Shown piece after piece: positions 14,001 to 25,263 of a stretch of 64,000 nt of DNA. The notes below the pieces were generated by a model that saw only the letters and a program-made list of their open reading frames with translations, made no database searches and had not been told where the DNA came from. Every line of letters begins with the position of its first letter. The first letter of the stretch is position 1. The position numbers were made by a program, and so were the translations under genes. Source of the DNA: Gelatoporia subvermispora B (lineage: Eukaryota; Basidiomycota; Agaricomycetes; Polyporales; Gelatoporiaceae); contig KB445797.1 of the NCBI GenBank assembly GCA_000320605.2, positions 1,510,473-1,574,472 on the forward strand, read 5' to 3'.

Positions 14001-15196
14001 CGAACCCTGGGACCAAAACTTACTGGATATTGTGTGCCTTGCTTTCGACCTCGTTCCCGCTGGGCTGTCCGCGGTACACAAAGGATATTTCCAGATTGAC
14101 GTGGTCGCCATCAAGGGCTTCACGCTCCTCTTGACCGAGTCCTCCTGCGTCGACATCGATACTCCTCCCGATGTCCTTTGCTTCGTCGTCTTCCCCAGCA
14201 CGCTCAGGAGTACTGTCTGGTAAAGACCGGATCGCAGTGATTCGCGCCGCATTAGAACCAAGGCCAAGGTCCGAGATACGAACAGAGTGCTAAGGCTATA
14301 ATGAGCACCAAAAACCAACCTGACATACCATATACGCACCACAAACGAGGGGACGGAGGACTGCATGATGTCTTCGATCACATCGACCACGCCGTTGAAG
14401 CTGTTCACATATCAGCATTCAATGAGCAATAGGCGCGTATAGTAGAACTTACAGGTCTGGGTTGATGATTGGCCAAACACCTCGCATTACTGCATTGGCC
14501 CACTCCGCACTCTCGCGGGTACGCTCCTCATCGGATACCTGTCCATCTCCGTCGAGGTCTGACCCGGCTCTCAGGCCCCGCATGCGTTCAGCATGCCAGA
14601 CGCGGCGCTCGAAGTCGTCGTTGGACACGCTGCGGAGGCGGAATAATATGCAATACGCGAACATTGACGGTGGGATCACAGCGATGCATTGCATGAGCGT
14701 GGACTTGAACATGAAGCTAGAGACGAGGAGGGATATAGTGTATCCGGCGGATATGTAAAGCAGACTGGTGATGGTATTCGATATGACATGCTCTCTATGT
14801 TGCTTCCAATCTAAATGATAATATCGTCAGGGACGCGTGCTCCGACACATAGCAGAACATAGCAATTGTGGAACAAGCTAGTGCGGACATACCTGGTGGG
14901 GGGAATCCTTGCTCCAGTACATTCTCGCCCTTCGACCTTGGATCCGGTTCTTCCTCCGCATTCCGTATGCTCAAGTTCTCCCCTGTCGTCGGGTCCGTGA
15001 CGTGCATCGTCCGACCCTTGGCGAGTCTACTAGCCGTCTTCTCTGTCTGCTTTTCCTCATTCTTTGCGCTCTGGTCCTGCAGCTGCCGCGCTTTTGCCTC
15101 CGTAGCCTTCTCAGGACTCACAAGTGATGTCAATTTCGTGGCGATCTTGGGGACAGGGTTCTTCCCCGAGTACGGCTCAGCAAGTTTGTGCGACAT
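11081..15196 (-). CDS. Mug190-like SMP/C2-domain membrane-tether protein
   Basis: This looks like the fungal relative of S. pombe Mug190, a membrane protein with an SMP lipid-binding domain and C2 domains (tricalbin/extended-synaptotagmin type), expected at ER-plasma membrane contacts. From ATG 15196: a charged cytosolic tail, then a hydrophobic hairpin (ITSLLYISAGYTISLLVSSF and MQCIAVIPPSMFAYCILF). Next come a canonical EF-hand loop (DLDGDGQVSDEE) and the SMP entry motif SAEWANAVMRGVWPIINPDL followed by VVDVIEDIMQSSVPSFV. A C2 domain follows (VLVVHIHRATGVKAMDANGK then SDPYVVLTF), then a second C2-like domain (GILSVQVHEIRGLMVKRQGK) with a Lys/Glu-rich insertion. The long C-terminal region is charged and ends EPDIETEV-stop. 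About ten short introns; the exons I followed join in phase. Confidence 0.8.
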
Positions 15197-15957
15197 TTGG
15201 GTAGGCAGAGGAGACTTTGGGAGTGTCGTATGTGTTCAGGTGTAAGCCATCACAATCGTCCTGCAGTTTGTGGTGCTTGGGAGGTGCAGAACATGCGTTA
15301 TTTTAAGCTCGGTTGCTACACATCCCTCCAGTATGTCATAAGTGGAGTCCTTGGTCTGGGCGCGAATTTCGAAAGACACGGTGTGGGGTGGATACACATG
15401 CCTTCAAATCGCGTCAGCAGACCGAGTACTGCATGAGAACAAGACTCAGAAAAACTCAGAAGGCCAAACAAGAATTGGTAAGGAGACTGGGAACTAGAGA
15501 CATCATGATGCACTTCGAAGTTGCAGGATGTTGGCCTTGATGGGCGTCTGTGCGACCTCCCAATATGGCGTGATCGTGTGAAATGATTGGTCTGACTAAG
15601 CGTTCCTCAAGAACTGTTCGCCGTCCAACGTTCAACGTTCAACGATCAGGTATCGCTCTTAGATTTCTGATTAAAGTTTTACCAATCGAAAGGCCTTCGG
15701 CGATAAACAAAGTTTCGCTGTTCTACTCTGCTGTCAGTTCCAGCTGTGTATCTAGAAACTTCGTCTTAAGTCACTGGAAATGGGGCGCTTACTGCGAACT
15801 CGATCCCACGCCATTAAATAACGCCACGCCGCGACGCGACGCGACGGTGTGGTACCGCATTCAACTTGAGCTTGAACATTAGGCGCGTCCAATCTGTGAT
15901 TCTGAGTCCCTGAACCGTCATAGATTTGCTGACAAACTGCTAATATTTTGCAGGAAT
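15197..15957. other. Divergent intergenic region
   Basis: It separates the starts of the Mug190-like gene (minus) and the F-box relic (plus) and should hold both promoters. A pyrimidine tract and AG at 15954 directly before the F-box start suggest an intron in its 5' UTR. Confidence 0.45.
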
Positions 15958-18151
15958 ATGAGCAAGAAGAAAACGAAACGTTCTGCGGACGGCTTACCGG
16001 ATGCTCAAGCTCAAGGTAATCATGAAGGCCAGAACGGCAGTCCTGAGAACACTGGTCCTCCAGCCTCAAAGCCTCGCGCAATTCGAGGCAAACGGGGTGG
16101 ATTGAAGAGCATGCTCGACATGCCCGTTGACATCTTATCAGAAGTGAGCGGACTCTGCGCTACATGAATGACTGCTGATCGATACGTGCACAGATCTGTA
16201 TCCTCCTCGATCCAGGCGACCTGCTGATTCTTGCCAGAACAACCAGGCCCTTCCGTGCCTTCCTGATGAGCCGCAGCTCAGAGTGGATCTGGAAGAGTGC
16301 GCGCAAAAATGTACCATATATGCCAGACCTCCCATCGCACATGAACGAACCAACGTATGCCAACCTCCTATACTCCCCGTACTGTCATGTGAGCTCGTCT
16401 TCTGTTTCGATGCGCAAATCTTTGTTGATTGCATACAGAACTGTCTGGCGGAGAAAGTAAAACACATCATTTGGCAGGTGGATGCTCGGTACTGCGAGGC
16501 GTGTCTTCGTGATTTGTGGGTCGCTTACAAGTTTTGTGTCTCATATATAGTAAACAGATTGACAGGACGGTGTATACAAGGGATTTATACAGCAACTTTC
16601 TTTATGGTGGCCTCACACCTATCGACCTAGATGGTCCACGTCAGATTTATCTTCTGGCAGTAACCTCATTGAGTCACTTCAAACGTACGCCTAGCCTGGG
16701 TGAATCCCCCCATTTTACTCACCGAGGATTCCCACAGGCCCGGGACGTAAGGGCACAGGCCACTTATACCTTCGAAAAGAGATGCAGGACTTGATTCAAT
16801 CAGCCAAAGATGTGCAAAGCGATGAACAGCTCCTTATCATGGCTGAACGGTGAAGAGATCGGTACGAGGCAACGCAACGAGTAAGCAGCCATGATTATGT
16901 GACCAAACCCATCATTACTCAATCTTCTCTCTGTAGTACGTGCGTGCCTATTCATGCTGGGAAGAGAATAGAAGCTCTGCAAGGAGTGCAGAGCTACGGG
17001 ATCTCAAAAATATGAGGTTCAATGCGTAAGTACAATGATCTTCGTCGTCGAGCGGAGTGTAAATCCTCATGCTCTCGAAGAGTGAAATCAAGGCTTATCC
17101 AGGAAGGATGGGAAGCAGATGTTACCTACCTGCTCGAAGACGAACCTACCTGCTCGAAGACGAGGCTGAAGGTGACGCATTGGCTAATCTGAGCTGCGTG
17201 TCTCAACCGAAGACCCTTACGGACCGCGGTCAGTGGATATCGTAACCACGATCATATAACCTCAACAGTTTGCAGGATGGCAAAACATCAAACCGAAGGT
17301 CCTGAGCTTCATGCAGCTCGCCAAAGAGCGTCGATTGCATAAGCTCCACAGTGACTTGATCCAATATCGATTCTCACTTTTCCGTCATTGGCTTCAAAAA
17401 CACACAACATGCGACGAAGACGAAGAGGGCATGTGTATGACGGACTATGCGATGATATCTGAAATCAGGTCTATTATCGATGCTCCCAACGACACTAAGG
17501 TTCTCACTGACAGTTACACACCACTCCTACCGTCGGAGAACATGGCAAGAATCGATTCCGAATGCACTTTGCGATGTTATCAGGCGAGCTCTGGACATTG
17601 GAGACTGCGCCGAGCCATTGAACTTAGCTGTGGCTTACTTTGACATCAACACATCGGTGCAATTCTTACGTTATCCCGACATCGTGCGCCATTTGCGGTG
17701 GAGGGAGATCGACGACTACACCAAGACGATCGCACCGATGATACACGGAGAGTACGCTTGTCCCGTGGACTTAGGCCGGCTACAGACCGTCAAGCTTTCC
17801 AGTCGAATCGTTGACCTCGTTGGAGCATTCGGTAAACCGAGTACAACCACCGTGGACGAAGTGATGCACTCGGAGAAGAGGATAAGAAAGGGCCTTTTGA
17901 CTGAATGGTCTTCGTCGATGACCTGGAATGACATAGTGGGCTCTCATCATATTCGCCATATCGCCAATGCCAATTTCAATGCGTAGACTCAGTATGCACG
18001 GTATAGATGCTACCACGAAATCTGGGACATGCACTCCTTCAAGGTCATGGGTCCTGATGGCGAAGAAAGTGTTATCCAGGCGGACCAAGCACCAAGGATA
18101 ATCCACGGCATTCACACTACACTCAATCGTGGTGTGCCCGAATCCCCGTAG
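15958..18151 (+). pseudogene. F-box protein pseudogene with three lesions
   Basis: The start is well preserved: a basic Ser/Lys N-terminus, then an F-box across an intron (MLDMPVDILSE joined to ICILLDPGDLLILARTTRPF, and LMSRSSEWIWKSAR). Zinc-binding-like cysteines follow in NCLAEKVKHIIWQVDARYC and EACLRDL. Three lesions break the frame. An exact 20-bp tandem duplication at 17124-17163 shifts the frame and gives a TGA soon after; with one copy the frame would run on to the next exon junction at 17274 in phase. Near 17540 the frame changes between TDSYTPLLPSE and WQESIPNALCDVIRRALDIG; a one-base indel or an unrecognised intron would explain it. A TAG at 17983-17985 interrupts otherwise open sequence up to the terminal TAG at 18149. 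F-box proteins recruit substrates to SCF ubiquitin ligases; this copy cannot make a full product. Confidence 0.7.
17124..17163. repeat. Exact 20-bp tandem duplication
   Basis: Two identical 20-base units (17124-17143 and 17144-17163) follow one another inside the F-box relic. Because 20 is not a multiple of three, the second unit shifts the reading frame. The perfect identity points to a recent event. Confidence 0.95.
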
Positions 18152-18231
18152 ACAAGCATCAGCTTAAATCTTCCAATGCGATAGTATTTTTGAAGGAGCC
18201 AGTGTACAGCGGGTCGAGATACAGGCACATC

Positions 18232-19194
18232 TCAGGGAGTAGCGGTTGCCCCCGTGTAGGCATTCAGAGTCTGGTCCGCACATCCTGCAGGTGTGTTGTA
18301 ATCGTACGGGCCAAGATTGATGTACACGTCAAGGTTGTCGTCCGCGTCGGGACAGACCAGCCAGGCCTATTATTGAGGACAGTCAGCTAAGGACATGAAT
18401 ATCCGAGCTTACAAAATCCACTAACGTTGAGTTGAGGCCTATCAATTGTCGGGATCGACCACTCGAGCGAGTCCCCGGACCACATGAACGTGCCGGAGGT
18501 GGCAGGCGAAGTGGACCAGGACATTCCGAGCATCACCTCCGTAGGGTCGGTCTGATTGGCGACAATGGCATAAAGGGTGGTGCCGTTGGGGAGCATCTGC
18601 ACGAGCTGACCATCGGTGATCTGGAATTGCGCCGCAGTGTCAGGGTCACCCAGGACGGCCGTGCTTGGGCTGTTAATCGTCTCGGAGCGCAGATATTTGT
18701 GGAAGTTGGGGTCCTCCTACGTTTGATGCGAAGCATTCAGTTATTCGAGCAAATTCCGGGTTCCGAATTTCAAGAGATGTACGTACATCCGCACGGATGA
18801 AAGAGTTGCCGGGGAGGAGGGTGGTCGTTCCGCTTGCGACAGCAGATGTAGAAGTGGGAGAACCTCCGACGGGGGTCGTCACAGGGACGGTAGTCGTCGG
18901 AGGGACGGTCGTCGGAGCAGGGACGGTCGTCGGAGCAGGGACGGTCGTCGGAGCAGCACCAGGGAGGCATTGCGAGTAGTAATCATTAGAGTATGTGCAT
19001 GTCCACCCAGACGGGCATGTCGTAGCACCCGTCCATCCGGTACCACCGCACTGATTGAGAGCACATTAATGAAGTCGAGAGCGAATTAATCGAAACACTA
19101 GAATCACCTGGCCGTACTGCGGAGCCGTCTGTGCTGCGGCACCTGCAACGAGAGAGAGAGCGCCAATAATAGGGAGAGAAATCGACTGCAGCAT
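18232..19194 (-). CDS. Secreted CBM1 protein with unrecognised C-terminal domain
   Basis: The ATG at 19194 gives a signal peptide ([18 protein letters not shown], cleavage probably after AAAQ). A family 1 carbohydrate-binding module follows: PQYGQ, across an intron to [18 protein letters not shown] and YYSQCLPG. It has the expected cysteines and the aromatic Tyr/Tyr-Tyr binding face. A Thr/Pro linker of TTVPAP repeats comes next, then a domain of about 150 residues containing [45 protein letters not shown] and a cysteine-containing end ([20 protein letters not shown] then [21 protein letters not shown]). Four exons, all in phase. The CBM1 should bind crystalline cellulose. The C-terminal domain matches no glycoside hydrolase motif that I know. 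Apparently the same layout occurs in other agaricomycetes, but this is from memory. Confidence 0.82.
18902..18955. repeat. 18-bp repeat (3 copies) coding the TTVPAP linker
   Basis: Three exact 18-base units encode the Thr-Thr-Val-Pro-Ala-Pro linker between the CBM1 and the C-terminal domain on the minus strand. Degenerate copies flank them. Linker length probably varies between strains. Confidence 0.9.
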
Positions 19195-19848
19195 GTTGCT
19201 ACTGGCTTGGCGATACGCAAAGTACGCTGAGTGCTTATAGCTGCGTTGGTATATCCTCGCTGACGTCGGCAGGACCACCGGGTTATAGGCATTTCTTCGG
19301 CTCGGCGACCTGTGTGCTGGACCCACTCGGACGGCATCAAGTACGACGTGAAGCTCGCGCGGTTATTCTTCGGAAGTCCTCAGAAGATGGACGGGGCTTA
19401 GTTCGCTGCCTGCTGAGCGGGAACACGTGTCGTGGCGCCACTGACCATACCTGCAACTCCGTCCCATGACCACTCAATAACTTCGAACCGACGAACAGCT
19501 CGTTCCGAGTATTTCTAGGAACTTGCGGGGCTATCAAATTTCGCATGGGTAATTGGTATGTATACAACGTTTCAATCTTACTTCGGTACTTCAATACCTA
19601 CACTCGGCACCGTGGGTTGTTTTGTCCAGTGTTGGACTCGGAAGATCCTTGAGAAGACTATGCCTGACGCGATCCGGGCTGTTTTCGATCAATAAGCGAA
19701 GACGGGAGCAACACCTAGAGAAAGAGGAGTTATGAACTGATCACTTGAATCCTTCGAAATGTGGAGAACGTTATACACGTTCCTTCACGTCAACGACTTG
19801 GACTAGCACCGGAAATCCTGCACGAGCCGCCGTAGGGTGCTAAAGTCC
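19195..19848. other. Intergenic, promoter of the CBM1 gene
   Basis: The region lies upstream of the CBM1 gene and downstream of biotin-protein ligase. The frame open through 19194-19326 continues the CBM1 frame upstream but lacks signal-peptide character, so it is treated as 5' UTR. Confidence 0.45.
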
Positions 19849-21971
19849 TCAGCTCTTCGATTTGATCAGTCCGGCCATGAGATCGAAGCTGTTTCCGTCG
19901 GGCTGCAAGTCAATGAACTCGCCGGTGCCCCCGCCGGACCACCCATCTCGTTCGGGCATGGTGCGCAGCAGACCATGGTTTGGCGTAATGCCCACAATCC
20001 GAACTTGCTGCGGTGGATTTGTTGTAGTGAGCGTAACGAGCTGATCTCTGCACCAAACTCATCATGAGGTCATCGCGAAGGGCGAGGAAACATCACGACA
20101 CGTACGAATGCAGCCATCGCTCCAGATAGAGATCCATGAAAGGGGCGAACGAGCCCCGGTTCGTTAGGAACGTCACCCACATCTCCTCAAATTTTGCCAT
20201 AATGACCGCGGCAGTCCGCTCAATGCTGAGTTTGGTATCCATATCAGGAGGGACCATTTGTTGCAATGATGTAATCGGAGGGGGGTTGAGGACGTTCAGC
20301 CCACATCCTGGAAGACCGTGATTTTTAGCACATACTACGGGTACTGACACAACGAGCACACCTATGATGACTTCGACGGCTCCTCCATTGAAACTGGTGT
20401 TCACCAAAACTCCACCGATCTTCCTCTTCTCTCCATTGTCCAACACTGCATAGATGTCGTTCGGCCACTTCAGCCTTACGCGATCTCCGAGCTTTCCCAG
20501 CACTCCTGCGTCGCGACAAGCCTCCACGACTGCGAGCCCAAAGAGGTACTGCACGAAGACGACGCGATACGTTGGCAATGTCTGCATCGGTACATATAGA
20601 AGCAGAGAGAACTGCAGACACCCAGCGGGTGATATCCATACATTCCCTCCACGGCCTCTACCAGCGAGCTGGTGCGTAGCCAGCGAAAGTAGTGGCGTAG
20701 GCAGTAGAGACATCAAACGGGGATTTCTGAGAGACGTGAGCAGACCTGCAGTGGGCGTAGATCCAGATACTTACTTGTCAAGCATCGTTTGTGTACTAGT
20801 AACCACTTCACCGTACAGAAGTGCTTCGCCTACTCCCCAAGGCTCAGGGCAGGCCGGGCCGACATATTTGCGGCGTGATGCCTCGAGCTCAGTGTAGTAA
20901 GTCGCGATATCAAAGAGTGGAGTGTCGTCTTTGAGGGGGATGTGACCGCCAGTGCAGATCACAACATGCTTCGGCTGCCAAGTGGACGGATCCGCAGAGG
21001 AATGGCTAGTGCGTGCTTCTTCCAACAACTTCGGGCCCTCAGAGGCGGCATGGAATTGAAAAGTATCATTGTCGTCCTGCAAGACATGCGGGCCCTTTTC
21101 CAGCTCCTTGATTGAAAGCGCGGCCGCGATACGTTCAACAATGTCCGGCTTCGTCGGTACGCAAGTGAGGAACTGAGGCAACGGGCGAGCAACTGAGCTT
21201 TCATTCGAGGGAAGTCGCAGTCCAAGAGCTGTCAGCGATGTCTGGAGTAACACCAGTCGCTGGCTTTCAGCCGCAGCCAGGTCCAGAGATGCATGGTCGT
21301 TGGATTGAGTAACAAGAGACTTCACAGGTTCCTCGGCAAGACAATGGTCTATGAGCGCAGTCCAGAGTGCCAACTTCCCCTCTCCTACCGGACAGCACAC
21401 CCCTGCAACGGGGTTTGTCCTCCCGTCCCCGTATCGGGCGAGCACCTCTGCACCCTTCCAGTCCGTAGCATCAGTAATCTCTGCTTTACCAGCCATCACG
21501 ATACCCTCTGCAGTTGACCGATCCTTCGCCTCTAATTGATACACCCGCAGTGACTCCTCGCCATGGCCAGGTAGTGTCACTTCGAGTGTCCCCGACGCCC
21601 GGTCAACGAACCGCAACGCCGCTACACTCGACGCTCCAACGTTCATCCGCGCCATCCGCGCCTCCAAGGTCTCTCCTGTGAATGCCTGGCGGGCCTGGCG
21701 GCGTGCGCCCGCACCGAACGCGAGGAGCACGCCGCCGTGCTCAACGTAAGCCTTGAGCGCGGATGTGAAGGGCGCCGCGGGGACAAGTGCGGCGCGACAT
21801 GCGGGGAGAACGAGCATCGCGCAGTTGGATGCCCATGGTTGAGACGATATGGCCTGGGTGTTGATAGTCTGGATAGCGTAATTTGGTACGAGGAGGGATC
21901 GGAGAGTCTGGAGAGTCTGTGAGAGGGAAGTGTCGAGCACCTCGGGCCCGGAGTAGACGAGGACGTTCATG
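19849..21971 (-). CDS. BPL1: Biotin-protein ligase (holocarboxylase synthetase)
   Basis: The enzyme activates biotin with ATP and attaches it to lysines of acetyl-CoA carboxylase, pyruvate carboxylase and other carboxylases. From ATG 21971 the protein begins MNVLVYSGPEVLDTSL, the fungal N-terminal glutamine-amidotransferase-like domain (VLPACRAALVP, LKAYVEHGGVLLAFGAGAR). The catalytic domain follows, with the motif LAGRGRGGNVWISPAGCLQ, then RLKWPNDIY and GGVLVNTSF, which bind biotinyl-AMP. The C-terminal SH3-like domain ends DLMAGLIKSKS-stop at 19849. Exons join across short introns. Length, about 650 residues, fits fungal Bpl1. The frame stays open for about 75 codons upstream of this ATG but has no further ATG (see findings). 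Confidence 0.92.
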
Positions 21972-22554
21972 GTGAGTCTCAAAGCAGGCGGCAGACTTGC
22001 TGGCGTGATATGTGGAACAGTCTTGTTCTGTTGAAGCACTGAACTCGAGTACCGATGTGATATGCACCTGAGTAGATTGATATGGCCGAGAGTAGTTGGG
22101 AGCAGGAATCTTTGCCCAGTCAGGATATGAGCAGGGAACCAGGTATGTCCAAATATAGCAGAAGGTTTATGATAGATGCATATCGTCGCACTCAACAGCC
22201 CGAGTTAATCCGCATTCTGAGGCACGGTGGTAGAAGAAAGCGAGCAGACACCCTTTCAAGGTCGTCGCGAAAGAGGACATCAGTACTTCAGTGGTCACTC
22301 GAGCGCTTCCTCTCGCTCAGCCCATCACCAACAAAACCGAGCCATTCTTCACGGACGCAGCCAGAGGGTACAGATTATCGTGATTACATAGATGTATGAA
22401 AATATTATAGGAATAGATTACAGCTAGAGCCTGGTGCAACCGAGCCGATGTGTTAATAAAACGTGTGGTCTTCGTTGAATATGTCGTGATCATGAATGGG
22501 TAGAGGCGACTTTACCCTGCCTGTTTTGCCTCCTTGTCAACTTGTCAAGGAGAC
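21972..22554. other. Intergenic, upstream of biotin-protein ligase
   Basis: It contains the 5' region of biotin-protein ligase and the 3' flank of the MFS gene. Apart from the open frame that continues the ligase upstream, no feature is seen. Confidence 0.45.
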
Positions 22555-24232
22555 TCAGGCCTGAGCCTTTATGTTACGCTTTTTCCACCACGCTGCAAAC
22601 CCTGAGACTGCTAGTAGTGCACCGCCGACGAGGATGAGCACGCCTGTGAATATGATGAGGTTGTTGAAATGTGACTGGTCGAGCGTCTTGACGAACGCGC
22701 CAGCAGTCGGCGTGCCGACAAGTGTCGACACCGCGACGAGCAGGTATATCGAGCCGAGCCGAGCGCCGAATTTGTCCATGGGCGAGATATTCGCCACATG
22801 TGCGGGGACAAGAGAGACAAAGGCACCTGTAGGTAGGAAGCTCAGAGGTTGGCAGAGGGTAGATGGACAGAGGGAGGCGCACCGATGCAAAAGCCGTATA
22901 TTGACGCGAAGACAATGATGGAGGCTGCGCTATGCGCTGTGAGCCAGAGAGCGAGCACGATGATGCCACAAATGATTGTGCATGGAACGAGTACGTTCAG
23001 TCTGCAGCCGCCGTCAGTGAGCCCGAACAAAGGGAGGGATCGCAGAATGAGACACTCACGCTCCGAACTTGTCTGCAAGCAAGCCGGGAATGATACGAGA
23101 GGGGAGACCCCACGCATTAATAATGGGCAGTAAATAATTCGACACATTCTGCGACACTCCTTCCGTGTTGGCATACACCTCAATGTAGAAATACGGCGTG
23201 AACAGCGCGTAGTATACCCTAGACCAAATCCAGGATAATCAGCTTTTCATCAGTCAAGTGAACCACAGGCACGCACAAGAAGCACGCAATGCCCGTCAAG
23301 AGGTAATCGAGCTCGCGGAACCCGTCGAAGTCAATGATTCCCCGCATCGATACCCGCCGTGACAGTGGGAGGCGAGTGCGTATGGTCAGGCAGGCAATTC
23401 CGAGGCAGACAAGTGTTACGAATGCAGCGATGCGTACGGCCCAGCCAAATCCGACTTGCGGAATGAGGCGTTGGAGCATGATGGGGTACACGACACCGCC
23501 GATTGCACTGCCTGATGCAACAACACCAATGGCGTACGCGCGTTTGCGCTTGAACCAATGGCTCGCGATTGCGAGGGCTGGGTTGAAGCTATATAGATAA
23601 TATCAGAATGTAGGTCTGACGAAAGGGTTGAGGGGACATACATGAGGGAGATACCGATACCAAAGAGGATTCCTTGGGACAGGAATAGTTGATAGGGCTT
23701 ATTTTCTTGAGTAAGGGACACCATCATCAACGAGAAGACAGTTATGACTGATCCCACAGGTAGCATCACCTAATGTCCGTCAACAAAGAGATACATGACA
23801 TGAGATTTGTGAACGTACACTTGTACCGTAGGCATCGTAAAATCTGCCAACGATTGGGCCAAATCCATACATGAAGAATAGCTGTATAGCACCGATGAGG
23901 GAGATGGTTGACGATGATGATTCGGTCAGCAGTGTAGTTTGGTAGTAATCTTGGAAGACACCCTGTAGGCAGATGCAAGTGAGTCTCCCTCATATGACCT
24001 ATGGAAACACAGGGACACTCACATATGAATTCACAAAGCCAAAGGTCGCGCAGAACGCGAGGGAAGCTCCAAAGATGACAGTCCATGCCTGCAGACCACC
24101 TTCCGGGTGCGGTTCAACGATTACAGGCGCGACCTCTTCCTGCTGCGGCATGATCCGCTGCGCCTCGAAGTCAGCATCCTCGTTCTTCTCCTTGTCGCGG
24201 TTCAAGCTTCTCATGGACGGTGTTGCACTCAT
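22555..24232 (-). CDS. MFS transporter, monocarboxylate (MCH/SLC16-like) type
   Basis: A plasma- or vacuolar-membrane transporter of the major facilitator superfamily. From ATG 24232 a hydrophilic N-tail (SMRSLNRDKEKNEDADFEAQ) leads to the family signature PEGGLQAWTVIFGASLAFC and FGFVNSYGVFQDYYQ. Twelve membrane segments follow in two halves (for example GPIVGRFYDAYG, LMFNPALAIASHWFKRKRAYA with GVVASGSAIGG, then the second half with INAWGLPSRIIPGLLADKFG, and FVSLVPAHVANISP). It ends with a basic tail KKRNIKAQA-stop. Eight or so short introns keep the frame. In yeast, Mch proteins of this family do not carry monocarboxylates with certainty and one takes up riboflavin, so the substrate is open. 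The adjacent biotin-protein ligase and hydrolase give no firm clue. Confidence 0.87.
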
Positions 24233-25263
24233 CGTGGGCCAGGTTGAGTCGCAGCGTTGTGCTCGGGTAGCTGGAGTCCTTGGCTCGCCTGACTCTCACC
24301 TAGCCGCGCTCATATATAGCCTCCAACGCGCTATGTGCGATGGCGAGCATCTTTCCGCTCAATCAAATCAATACGAATCTGGAGATCTTAGAAAGCAGCG
24401 GCTGGGTTTACTGCGACGGGCCCCACATGAATGGCCTGCTTAGGAGATACTTGCCCTTTTGGGGAAGTAGCTAGTTCCGCCCAACTTCCGGAAAAACACA
24501 GAAACATGAGGAGGCGGCCAGTCCTCCTTATGCAAGCGCGGCGGAAGAGGCGCAATCATCACGTCTCATCACTACTGTGATCCTCTGTGATCGGGGACAA
24601 AAGGGTCACCTTTTGTCAACCATGTGTCAATAGTTTGAATGCTTACCAGGAGCAGACATGTTCTAGTTCACACCTTTTCGCCTTGCGGGAAAACGCGGCA
24701 GGGAAAACTTGAGCCTCAGAGAGTCAGGTACTTTGCATAGCCCAGGATTCCACTTTTAGCTGCTGTATATACATCCTCTCTCTTGTAGTTTTGCTTGTGA
24801 GAATAGTGGGATCATTTCTAAGTTTGCAACTTGGGTTCGATATGGCGTACTGCGTCAAGCGACAAAAAATCGTTTCCCGTGAATCGTGACTCCGTGAGGC
24901 GCAGCTGCGGGCGCTAAATGGCATGGAGTCTTATATAAGCAGACACCCACACGAGGTCCGCCTGTACGGGCCTGACTCCTGAGTCACCCCGCGCTAACAC
25001 GAGAACTCTTGGTCTCTTGGTCACTGAATCGTTGCCCCCCTCGTTAAGGAAGCGACTCATAATGTCAAATCTGGCCAAGTCTCAACGGTGTGTATGTGAG
25101 TCTGGCCCGCGTTATACGAAAAACTCCAGACGGGCGGCAGGTGCATGCGACAGCGCCCTGAATCCATCGTACAAATTGTGTGGGACGTCGATCGGCAAAT
25201 CACCAGTGTACTGTATAATCAAAGGCAGATCTATTCTGACAAATCGCCAAGTTGCCTAGGTCT
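24233..25263. other. Intergenic, promoter of the MFS gene
   Basis: About 1 kb upstream of the MFS start and downstream of the hydrolase. I find no gene in it. Confidence 0.45.

Noticed and set aside
19195..19326. Longer N-terminus for the CBM1 protein
   Set aside because: The upstream extension has no signal-peptide character, while the chosen ATG gives a typical secretion signal directly before the CBM1.
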